From Hymenolepis diminuta (taxonomy: Eukaryota; Platyhelminthes; Cestoda; Cyclophyllidea; Hymenolepididae), in NCBI GenBank assembly GCA_900708905.1, contig CAADRB010000024.1:1026723-1090722 (forward strand): a stretch of DNA of 64,000 nucleotides, given 5' to 3'. The notes beneath the pieces were generated by a model. It did not search any database. It saw only the letters and a program-made list of their open reading frames with translations, and was not told where the DNA came from. Shown one piece after another: positions 38,901-50,400 of the stretch. The position numbers and the translations under genes are program-made. How positions within the stretch are numbered: position 1 is the stretch's first letter; each line of letters begins with the position of its first letter.

Positions 38901-40116
38901 TCTACGGAATGTTAGTTGTCTATCTATTTCCTATGTTGTGGATTCAATTTTCGGAAAAAGTATCGAGACTTTTTGAAATCAACTCTACTTCACCCCTGCC
39001 ATGTAGTCCCTGAGTACGTGCAGTTGCAAAGAGCACTAGCGAAATTAGTTTTCTCCATCTTACAGGGACTGCTACGGCCTCAACTTATTAGGTCATTTGA
39101 CCTTCCTACTTCATTAATTGTTCATCAATCATTTGATGAGACTTTGACGGGTCAGTGTTCAGTTTAAAGAAACAGAAACCCTCTAAATTATCTCAAGAGC
39201 AATATTAAATACATTCACATATTAAAAGTTATCTAAACGGAAATTCCAAGCAGTGTTAGTACGCGTAAATGACCGTTTGACCTCAGAAGTTACCTTGGGT
39301 GGGATGATAATTTAATTAAATGCACAGAATGCTTAAACTATATCTTCTCAAAGCTGCTGAAATAACTTAACAACCTTCGGATTACAGCACGATCCAGGGA
39401 AGACAAATGGTTGGGCGTCAGATAAACTAACTGCTTCAACAGTATTTGACGTATAAATTAAAATTCAAGCGACGCATAGCACCATTATGGGTAGATCTTA
39501 ATAAATTTACGCTAATTTAGCATTTTGGATCATATTCAGACCTTTCGGGCGAACTTCTTATTGAGATTTCATTAATTCCTTTTAACTTCAAAATCAGTTG
39601 TCTTAAATTAAGCAGATAAATTAGAAAGAAAATTGCTATTTTCGAAAGCTTTTGTGACTGGATATTATTCATTAATTTTCACATTACCAAATTTCTTTGT
39701 TTAATTGATCTAAACGTGCATGTGGATCAGCTGTTCATTATTTATTTTTCAGGATCGGTTGGAAAGGCCAATTACTGATGTCTAAAAGGAGTTTCGATAA
39801 ATTTAGTAAATGACGATTGATCTTGCCCTACAACTTGTAGTGTTTCCTCATTGACGTTTTAAATTCTTCTCGAATAATTTTAACCAATAAAAACTTCGGT
39901 CATTGACACGCATTAATTGAATACTTAGCAATAAGCAGCTTGATCAAACTCTGAGTGTACGAAGACGAATCTGGAAGAAGAAGAAGCTATTTTTTTCCAT
40001 TCGTAAATGTGAATTTGTCCTTTTATATTGTTTATTCACTTTCGAAATTTTGTTCGATTTGAGGTTAGAAGTAATGAGAGTCAAAGAAGCTCTTATAGTA
40101 GCAACTCGTTAGTACC

Positions 40117-40134
40117 AATAATAATAATAATAAA
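40117..40134. repeat. (AAT)n microsatellite
   Basis: Six tandem AAT-type units in an AT-rich setting. Confidence 0.85.
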
Positions 40135-42477
40135 GCGAAAAAGGATGCTTAATTTTTAAAAATGGAAAAAGCATGGCGAACAGAACCTGTATTCCTATTT
40201 CAATTAAATTTGAGTTCTGAATTATTTATTATAGCTCTCCTATATTCTGACCTCAATTTTTCCCATGGATTCAGGAAATACCGAACAGGTTGGTTAAAAT
40301 GTATGACAAGTTTAGGCAATTTCAAGGACTTTATCTCCTGTAATGGCCAAAATTTGACAAATCATATATGACATCTGAAAGGTAGAGAAGGATGACTCTT
40401 AATGTTTTTCCAGAATCACCCTTCATTCGCATTTTCTATAGCAATGCTTTGGTTTTCCTTCCACGGAGCTATGATCGAGAACTCCTATCTGTCATATCTA
40501 AACGCGGTTTATCGATTCCTCCTTTCTATAAGTGTAAGTATACATATCTCAATTTCATTTAAAGTACACCTGCACTCATGTTCTCACGCGAGTTCTTGTC
40601 CAAGGGGCTAATGCAAACTCTCTTTGTAATTCCACTCACTTACACCCATCTGTCATTCACCGACGTCTACACTTCCTCCGTTCTCCTTTCTCTCTTAAAT
40701 GCTCGAATTCCCCTCGTGGTTCATTCAATAGGCGTTAGCCTCCACAACTCTTTGTTGTCTACTTTCTAAAGCCATTATTGCTGTTGTTAACCCTTCCAAT
40801 TGACTACAGTAGCCACCACTTTGTTTTCCATAGACGCCTTCCGTTATTAGCTTGGCTAATAAAACGGATACTCAGTGTAATAGTTGCCCCCACATATTCT
40901 TGAACAGGCGAATGCACTGTGGTTAAATATACTCAGTCTAGAGACGAAACAGATCGCAGATTGCGCTTTACCACCAGGATCTATAAATGTTCGCATTCCC
41001 TTTTTTAATTTATGCAGTTTTCCGTTCCCAAATCTCCGAAATGGACCAGCGAGGTAGTAATTAATGAGAAACCTTTAAAATTATGAAAAGTGAATATGGG
41101 GGATAGCATTTTTATGGCTTAAAGGGCCACCGAAGGATATTTATTAGCATTTCAAGTATCCTACCAAAGTGCATAATGAAATGACTTAATGAATTTACTT
41201 TGGCTTCCTTCTGGTTTTAAAGATGGTACTATTAAGGGCAAACAGATCGTTAGGAAAGAAAACGTATAAGTTATCTCAAACAGACTTCATTCACACTAAA
41301 GCAAATTAATTTCTTTTAATACTAGACGGCAACAGTAAAACAAAAATAAAAATTTTATTCCAAAGCAAAGCACATTAAAATGTCTTTATGCGCTTACAAA
41401 AGGATGAGTTTGAAATTCACCACTTTAGTTACATTGATTTAAAAATATAGTGAAAAGAGGTTTTTATTAAAATATTTGAAGGATTATTGGAAATGTCCGA
41501 CACATTTGATTTAAAATTTTGTTTAAATTGTTGCTGTGTACAAGGCACTTAAGTTCAGATCATTTTTTCTGGAGAGTAAGAACCCTTGATTTTGGTGTTT
41601 AATTGATTTATAATCGGAACACGAGGTACGTCAATTACCTTCTCAAGATGCCACCTGATATTCTTTGTTTTAATCTAAACCCTTTCGTTTACCTCTCTAA
41701 ATCAAATGTATTTTTGCCAGATACATTATACAATTCCCATCTTATTTTTTTTCTCCATTTTTAAGGAATTTTAAATTATCAAGTCAAAAATCTGGCGCCT
41801 TTTTCTTTTCTCAATGAATTTTTATTTTGAATGAGATCAAGTTAAAATATTTTTATTACTCATATTAAATTTCAGATAAAGCTTTGAATTATCAGTCGCT
41901 TTAAGCTAACTTATTTTCAATTAATGGAACAAATGTACAAAATATTTCGACTGCCGAATGACAGACGATTCTTTTATTCAAGAATAATTTTTATTTACAT
42001 ATTTATTAAGACTAAAAAGTTTACACAAATGGTCTTTTAAGAGTTATACCATGTCTGCAATTAGATTAAATTATGAGCACAGTAAATTTGAAAACAGTTA
42101 AGCTTAATGATATATGCCTTCTATAATTACTGGGTCTTCTTAACGGTCTATAAAGTTAGCCCAACTTCATTAAATAAGATACACCATTTATATTTGTTAC
42201 AAGGATTACAAAAGAGGAGAATTTGAAATTTGATTTGTTGAGTTTGAACGAGATGTACAACTCTCTTAGAATAGTAACAGGGGAAGGGATTAACGCATTG
42301 AATGTAAAGCAGTGTCAACTGTTAGAAGGAAACATAAGAGCAATGTTTGCGCGTGATTCAAAATTTGATTTAATTAAAAATTTTCTACCCATCCATTCTT
42401 CTGTAAATCATGTATTAACTTACTTATTTACTATTAACTTTGCAAAATTAATAGGTCAAAATAGTGCTTTACTTGTC

Positions 42478-42520
42478 GAGAGAGAGAGAGAGAGAGGGAG
42501 AGAGAGAGAGTGAGAGTGAG
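42478..42520. repeat. (GA)n microsatellite
   Basis: About 43 bases of GA repeat with two interruptions, ending in a GAGT-type variant. It encodes the Arg/Glu tail of a chance open frame (42223-42513). Confidence 0.9.
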
Positions 42521-44166
42521 AATACCCAGATATAAAAAGATTCAAGAGTGTGATGAGTTGTCAGCACACTAAGCGGGGTTTGGAAACCGGCTCTTCTTTG
42601 ATATGACAAAAACTACGATTGATGATTGCAGAATCGCATGCTCAAATTATTCCAAGGATCATCAAGAACTGTCAAGACCACGAGTTTTATAAAAGAGAAA
42701 CTGCAAGCTATTATATTTAAATGAAATCTCGTCTTCCATTAATAATAGAAGTTGTTCCAAACTTTCTAACTATTCGATTTCTTCTCCGTTAACCTGTGTG
42801 ACGATATAAACAAAATCTCAACTAACTAAGAAACATGGCTATGTGTTTAGTAATCGTGGTTTCGATACATAATTTGATTATTCATCGCGATAGATAATAT
42901 TTTCAGAGATATGCGGATTTGTAAACAAACTGCAATTGTCGTAAAGTTCTTGTTCCATTAAAAGCTGTCAACATTTATTGACTAAAATCCTTCGCTAAAT
43001 TTATTACCTATTTCATTACAAAAAATAAATTTTTATTTGTTAGAAAAAATGGGGGTTTACTTAATCGGATAAGTTATCATTTGCCTCAAAACGGGTGATA
43101 AGCTATCGCTTCCGTAATTGAATACTCTTGAAAGGCGATCGACTTCGGGAGAATTAAGGCAATCAAAGCAAACGGCTGCATTTGGCAGTGTTTGAAGATT
43201 ACTTGTAAATGATAAAGTTATTATTAATTTAAATTTAACCGCAATTTCAAAATTATGGACAATTCATAATAAATCTCATCGAGATTTGAGTGCTGCTTTT
43301 TTCAAAAATTATATAAGCATGATCCGATGGTGCTTAACAATGGCCTCTTGAACTAGATTTCTGAGACTGAAACTCCAGGGTAACTCAACTATGATGAAAT
43401 TTATTTTTAAATAATGGAGGTAATAAACTGTATTTCGTGGTTATTTCATATTAATTTTTTTTATTTTAAATAGTACTATAATCGTTGTCATCGCTTACAA
43501 AGTTTGAAATATGTGAAATACTTTCTTGAAGAGAAAGTGATGACATTTGCCCCACTAAATTGAAATACCGAAAAATGTTGAAATGATGGAGGCTTTCTCT
43601 AAAAGTTGATAAATGAATTATTTAAAATACCAGTGCTCAAGGCCACCCTTGATCTATGAATATTAAGCATCCAGAGCGACTTCTTATCCGGGGAGTTTAC
43701 ATTAATCCTCAATAAAAATGTATTCATTAGACTCCGCAAAAAATTTACAAAAAGAGAAAAACGTCGATAATAAAATTACTTGCTATATTTTTCCATTTCA
43801 AGTGTAAGTGAGTAATTCAATCTCTAGAAACTCCACCTTCTGAGTTTAGGTAAACTAAATGGATTAATTCAATACTGAAGTCATGAAATGTCACGGAACA
43901 CCCGCGTTCCGTTAATTGGACATTTAGTAATAGACGGTCTTCAGCATTTTCAAATTCTGTCGAGTCGGTTCTTTGATCATCCTTAAGTTAAATCATTTTA
44001 TTTTGACTTCCCACGTAAAATGTAAAAAAATTCCAGTATTCATATATTAAAAATATGTGTAACAAAATAAAATGAGGCAATCATTATTAATTGGAATTTA
44101 GAAAAATTTTTCATTTTTAATTGCCAGTAGCAATTGACATTGATAGTGAGTCTAATAAATGACAGA

Positions 44167-44177
44167 GGGGGGGGGGG
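44167..44177. repeat. Run of 11 G
   Basis: A homopolymer of eleven G bases in otherwise AT-rich DNA; also a likely sequencing trouble spot. Confidence 0.9.
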
Positions 44178-45239
44178 ATCAGAAAGAAAATGCAAGTAAC
44201 GTCAAGGTATCGAAGAGTCTTACTTCATTTGATTTTTGGGTCTGGGGTTGGACGATGCTTACTAGATGGGCTGTCACATTCTAAAATTACAATTTTACGA
44301 TTCGTCCCCTGGATTACAGTAATCGCTAGTTTTCGCATATTCAGGTTCAGTTTTATTGAATCAAGAAGGGTCGATCTTGCCGCGTTATTTCGTTTTTATC
44401 TTCAAATGGTTGAGGAGACAAAATTGTCTTACAGGCAGTTCAGCAACTTACAGTCTAAATATGGCAAAGGTGAGATATTTAAAAACTGTAAGACTGGTAT
44501 TCAAATATAATAATTGTTCGTCTTAAATATTTATGATAATAAAGTAATTTCTCCTAATCAAACCAGGTAACGCCTTTCTCAGAAATCATAGTGAACATAA
44601 AACTATGCGCTTTAGCAAATCAAATAACTGAGAACAATTGACTAGAGCATTTAATGCTTATGCTTCTGAATTTGAAGTACCTTTAACTCCGCGAAAGTTG
44701 ACATCAACTCTCTCAAACATAAAAGGAAGTCGACATATTTATTATTCGTATATGACGATTTGGAAAAAAAAACAGAATGAATTTAATATCTGATCAAGAA
44801 ATCGTATCAAAATATCATTTTTAATCTTTATTAACATTTATGCTTAAATAACCAATGAGATATGTAAAAAGTGCCGCAAAACTGAGTAATTTAAAAATTT
44901 GAATCACGCGGAAAGGAAGCAGAAATCTGTGCTAAATGAGTCATGCAGAAAGTCCTCAATATTTTCAGATCCAGTCAACATTAATACCTGAGTACTTCTA
45001 GGTTAAATTAATTTGTTTTAACTTTGCACTTGAAACACTTAACAAGTATTGCATATGGGTAGTGAAATATACACAGAGAAGGAGATAATAAAGATAAACC
45101 TCCATTGGCCGAAAATGGTCAACCATGGAAGTAAGGTCATTGTAGTGATTTATGTCAGTGACTAATTAGCGACTTAATCGCTTGTTATTACTTACCATTA
45201 TGTATTGCTAAAATTCATCTACTTATGTGAGTAGTTACC

Positions 45240-45593
45240 TCACCTTGTCCACTGTTGGTCAATTAGGGACACTTTCGTCTTATTGGCTTTCATATGCAAT
45301 ACCTTCCATATTAGGTTTCTGTCACTAAATCTACTTATTACACACTCGTTTTTATGCATTCTAACAGCATCTTGTGTAATCCCTTCATTCAATACATTCA
45401 GTGTGTTGGTTAATTCCTGAGACTTCTTATCTATTCCGCTTGTACCGCGCAATTCAAATACTACAATTAGATGAGGTCGATCGGGATATTTCAAAATATC
45501 ACAATTATTGTTTTGTTTAAATAGCTCTTCTCCACAAACAGCAAGCAAATTTTGAAAAGACATATTGGCGGAGAAGATGTCTCTACAATCCAT
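45240..45593 (-). other. 117-codon open frame antisense to the gag leader
   Basis: An ATG-initiated minus-strand frame, MDCRDIFSANMSFQNLL to IDQQWTR. It has no recognised domain. Its end, ACA AG followed by GTGAGG, could be a splice donor as well as a stop, so it might be an exon. Its start overlaps, on the other strand, the leader and first codons of the gypsy gag remnant at 45577, so it may simply be the complement of an old LTR or leader. A frame this long is unusual here but not beyond chance. Confidence 0.25.
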
Positions 45594-46560
45594 TCAGGCC
45601 TCACCATCTCAGATTACCTCAATGGCAGACACCCTCTCTGAGCAAATCAACAATTACCTTCATGATGCTGAAAATTGTTGCACTTTCGCAAAATGTTTTC
45701 GAAAATACAAGAAAAATTCAGACCAGAGATGAAAAATACCGCCAACGGTAAAAATGTTCAAATCCTATTGTGATAATTAAATACAACCGCGTATGAGGTG
45801 CTTACGAATTTGATCTTATCCTAAAAACCAACAGATCTAAATTTCGATGAGGCCGTTGAAATCTTATAATACCACTTTAGAGGACAGACATTCCACATTA
45901 ATCCAAGATACAAGTGTCTAACTATTTCTAGGAGATCAAAAGTTAATTAAGAAACATTCTCACGTCGTCTAAACAGTGAACTCGATCTCTTTAAAAAAAC
46001 TGAAAGAGAACTGAATATCAACTTCTTAATTATCGATACCGAGTGCCATTGGATCGAGAATCTGAAAAAGGACACAATCTTGATTTAAAACGACTCGCAG
46101 GCAAATCAAGTCATTGCAAATGCAAACGGTATTTGCAGCATCCTCCAGACAACTATCGCCCTGACGAATGGTTCCTATGCACAGTACTTTCCAGTCAAAC
46201 ATCATTTACGCCAAATATGGTCACAAATAATCATGCTGACGCTCAAAGAACAGCAAGTCGTTAAACAAAGTTCAAAACACTCAACAAAATGAAGGGATGA
46301 GAACAATCACAAACAAAGACCGTCCGACGAAAGCTGCCAAAAACATCATGGTCAAAAGAAGACGGTAAAGGTAACATTCAAAACAACTGGGATCAACACC
46401 CAGTCATATCCGAAGGAGATGCTGGCTCTCAGGGTTATTCTGATTAGGCCAACCAAAAAAGGTCAAAACAAAAAGGATAAATCAAAGTTTTCCAGTAAAC
46501 CTACAGCAAAAGTCAAAGGAAAGAAGCCGTGAATACAACAAAGTCCATCAAAAAGGCTAT
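45577..46560 (+). pseudogene. Degenerate Ty3/gypsy gag fragment
   Basis: The frame starts at an ATG (MSLQSIQASPS, then MADTLSEQINNYLHDAENC), the usual layout of these gag proteins, followed by TFAKCFRKYKK for the conserved W-x-x-R/K-Y block. After frameshifts, NFDEAVEIL and INPRYKCLTISRRSKVN (about 45840-45950) match the next gag blocks, with stops in between. Just before the ATG, an ACA-TATTGGCGGAGAAG segment resembles the LTR end plus primer-binding/leader sequence seen in the 55.7-kb element. No pol sequence follows before the menin 3' end. It is a dead fragment. Confidence 0.65.
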
Positions 46561-47473
46561 TCGTATCAAAATGCCGACAGCAGGAAGGAGTGATTTCTCA
46601 CTTTCTCATAGAGTATGGCCTCGAAATCTCACAAGGATAGTTATCTAAGTCTTTAAAATTAATGAGCTTAAGTATTTTAAAAAAATATCCAGTCAGTTAT
46701 AAACCGTCATTACCTAGTAATAGCAGTTCAAGGACTAGAGAAGGGTGCTTGGTGAACATAAATGCATATTTTCTAAACCGTTGAATTAACTTATGAAATA
46801 TTTTGGCTTGGTCTGCGTAACTATAGCAAACAAGATCAGTTACCCTCCGTCCTCTACATTTATCAGTCCCATGAGCAAAATAAACCCATTGATTTTCGTT
46901 AGTTCAGCAAAAATTTGCAATCTATCAAATGAAACACGCCAGATTAAAGTAGTCATTGATCAATAGGACTGTGTCATTTGTGTGGGTGTCAAATCGACAC
47001 CTCATAAAAATATCACTTTTCACACCGCTGTGAACGCATTCTCTTCTCGCGCCCCCAATACCACAACATTGACCTTGAAGAAAGCAACCAATAAGGCAAG
47101 AATATTCCACAAAATACAATATATTTCTCACTCTATATACACAAAAAACCATAGCGATCTCTCGAACTTTCTCTTCTCTTAAAGAATGGATATGAAGAAC
47201 TATGCCGATAGCAAGATAGTAATAACAGAGTTAGTAAGAATGTAGTATTAAAATAACAAGCAACACCCTCACGCACAAAAGGAGAAAAAAAGCACACAAT
47301 TTTAAGCGAATCCACACAAATATTTGAGGGAAAAAGATCTTAAAGAGGGTAGGAGATATGAGGGAGTATGGGGCAATCTGATTGGCTTCACTGACAAAAT
47401 ATGATTCAAAGAAAGGAGAAAAATAAGTTATGTGGCAATAGAGTAACAAGAATACGCCGTAAATATCTATATT
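46561..47473. other. Spacer between the gag remnant and menin
   Basis: No gene recognised. It should contain the menin 3' UTR on the minus strand (below 47474), but no AATAAA could be assigned close to the stop. Short frames on both strands (46925-47152, 46982-47182, 47133-47449) look like chance. Confidence 0.4.
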
Positions 47474-50400
47474 CTATTCAGTGGCCGGTGCGGAACCATC
47501 ATCTGGTATTCGATTCCATCGTGTGGATGCTGAAGACCGACGAAAACGACTTCGGCGACCAATATCAACTTCACTTTGAGCAGTTAGGGTCAATTTAATC
47601 GCCGAGGTTTTAAGAGGGCCTGGTGCATTCAAAAAATGCCCGATTCGGCACATCTTTGTAGAATAGAGACGAAGATAAACGCCTGGGGATTTGGAATCTG
47701 CAGCAGCATTTGCGGGTTCTGTTTTGATCGGAATATCGAGTTGTGTTACCCCAGATTGCGGCTGTTCCCCCTGAGATGATATGGGTTGCTGCAAATCTGA
47801 AAAATAAACAGACATCAATCATGGTGCATGACCTTGACTCTCAGCCAATAATGGCGTACAAAGTGTTATCTCAAGATGACTTTCTTTCGTTGGCATAGCG
47901 CAAAGCCTGCATAATAAGAGCATCATGTGACCGAATAAAAAATTAATGTTATCTTTTTATGACCCATAACGAGCAACAATAAATAGCCTTTTCAACAAAG
48001 ATAGCTTACAAGATACTAGTCCAACCGGTCTGGAGTTTGGAAACTTCCGTCTTATTTTCCATTTCTTAATAATCATAAAAATCGAGAATATTTGAAAGGC
48101 ATCGATTACGTTTTCCACTCCTCATTTTTTCACTTGCGAAGCCCATAGTAACTCAATAAGGAAGGAATACCCATAAAGCAGCGAAAACATGAAATATTAA
48201 CAGTAAAAGCAATTATTATTAGTTTTTTGATTTTTTTCGAGGCCTAAACCTGGATATTTTGAAGGTCCTGGATACGACCCAGAGAGTTCGACCAATCGGA
48301 TGCCGAAAAATACGACCTCCAAAAGTGACCAATAAAATTCCAGATATCAAAAGTAATTCACCAATAATTTATTAATTTAACCACTATGGATATGACTAAT
48401 ATAATAAATGATTTGGTGATTTCACATAATTCAAAGTTTCACATGATAAATTGGCATAAATGTACCACAAAGCAACCTAAAATTAGATAAAGCTCATGCA
48501 TATATTACTTATATTCATTTCAGTGTCCATTCTCACGAAAACGCAATTCGGGTCAGCTGGTCTTTATGCTGCGAGAAATTCCAAAGTCAAAATTTGCATC
48601 TGCAATCAAAATCAACTGTAACCAAGCTAACATAGTAAAAGTAAAACGTCCGCCCATTTAAAATAAAAAATAATAGGAACCTCAAAGTGAAATTAGAGTC
48701 TATAATATAATACTTAATTTTACATCAGCAATCATGCATATTATCAAACCAACTTACAAACTTCAGTGCGTTCAGGTTCAAGATCATCATTTGTTGTCAT
48801 GGCAACCGGGAGAGGGGGTTGATGAAGGGGAAGTGGGGGAGTAGACGCTATCGAAGGAAGCGAGGGGCAAACTGAAGACTCAGGAGAAGGCGAAACACGA
48901 TGCGAATGACGTGAAGAAGGGATATCAATCAAAATGACCTCCCCCTCGGTATTCACATCCATTTCTTGATGTTCAGGGTGACCTACAGGTTCAACACATG
49001 CCTGGTTTTCCTTCTCCTTTTTTACGTCCTCCTTTGTCATACTCTCTTGACCATCTGGATCCTTCTAAATTAAAATCAGATTGAATGGATAAAAACGAAC
49101 AATGGTGAAATAATTTGAATAAGGATCTAGAGATACCTGAGAGTCGACGGACTCATTAGAACCAAAGAACTGTTCCGAATCGTCACTCGAAGTGTAGAGA
49201 GACTCATTTTTGGCACCCAGGAGGAATTTCAGATTGAGTATACCGAATTGAGACGCTTTTGCCAGCATTGCAATCATCTTTTTGGTGTTTCCAGCCGCGT
49301 ATTCTGCCATTATCCGATTAACATCAGGCGGGTTATCATCCCCCTCTTCATCCCCATTATCATTCAAGGAGGAAGGGACAATCGATTCAGGAGCAGGTGG
49401 TGCTCCAACTACCTCTGGAGGAATCGAAGAAATCTCACCTCCAGATGGGAAAACAGGGGGCACGGAGGACCCGGTAGTGGATGAGCTTTGAAGACCAGCC
49501 GAGGAAGCAATAGGAGGGGGGAGAATAACACTTAAAGGCTGTTGAGCAGCTTCATTTTTCACTTCATCCATTTCAACTTTGGAATCATCCATCTTATTTA
49601 GAGATTGAGCGGATCGGAAAGCTGTTGTAGCCGTGGTCGACGGCCTACATCGAGATTTCTTGGCTGTCACAGCGACAGACTCTGATGACTCATCGTTTGT
49701 TGAGCGAGTCACTTCGATGTGGAGTTGGGTCCGAACAGCTGGGGAGAAACGAACTAATGAAGTGACTAATTTGTCCACCCAACCGACGTGGAGAACTGGG
49801 ACAGCAGAACCCTCTTCCCATAAGCAAAGGTGGTCGTAGAAAACTAACAGATAGGCCATACACAGGGGATTATCTTGAAGAAAAATAGTAGCAAACTTAT
49901 TATAGTTAGATAAATATCAGTGGAATGGAATCTTGATTCCGAAAGCAATGTTCTAATCTATAAATATAGATGTAAGATTGGGACCGCTTTTTAAACTACA
50001 CTACAGATATGCAGTGAATAGAAATTGAATTATAATAGATCTGACTCTATGGTAATAGAAGCTCTAAAGTCACCATGAGTTTCGAGATGCTTGTTATGTT
50101 GAAGATATGTAATAGAGAAAGCCCAGCTTTTCCAAAAGTGAGGCTTCAATTGGGCTAACAGATACCTATAAAAATTGAAAAGGACCGACGGCAATGACCT
50201 ACTTTGCCAAATCATTGATCGCCAGATTAATGCTCATCGGTACAACTCCAGTGATATGGATGACCAACCACATTTTTAACTGCGGCTCTATTTACCATTA
50301 TCCTCTCCTCTACTCAAGTTAAGGGCCTAGGAAATATTCTATTAGCAAGTCTCTGATGGAACCAGTCAGTTATTTCCAAATTAATTGCAAACCGACAAGT

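Larger units (their letters stand above)
28836..45239. other. Long gene-poor region
   Basis: About 16.4 kb of AT-rich DNA with no recognised gene. Open frames are at most about 106 codons (for example 37742-38032, 38185-38445, 38916-39167, 42223-42513, 44190-44510) and have no domain signature. It holds a 16-bp palindrome (32915-32930), a 9-bp stem near 32070-32096, a TAAG repeat near 31846, an AAT microsatellite (40117-40134), a GA tract (42478-42520) and an 11-base G run (44167-44177). One frame at 30296-30556 looks protein-like and is listed separately. Confidence 0.5.

Noticed and set aside
38916..39167. Possible RNase H-like remnant (PQLIRSFDL...)
   Set aside because: The resemblance to gypsy RNase H is a few residues only, with no flanking motifs; too weak to call.
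44190..44510. 106-codon plus-strand frame starting with ATG
   Set aside because: No domain, no splice or poly(A) context, next to a G-homopolymer; treated as chance.
49248..49491. Two plus-strand frames inside menin exon 6
   Set aside because: Complement of the low-complexity menin exon; Ser/Pro-rich codons leave the other strand open.
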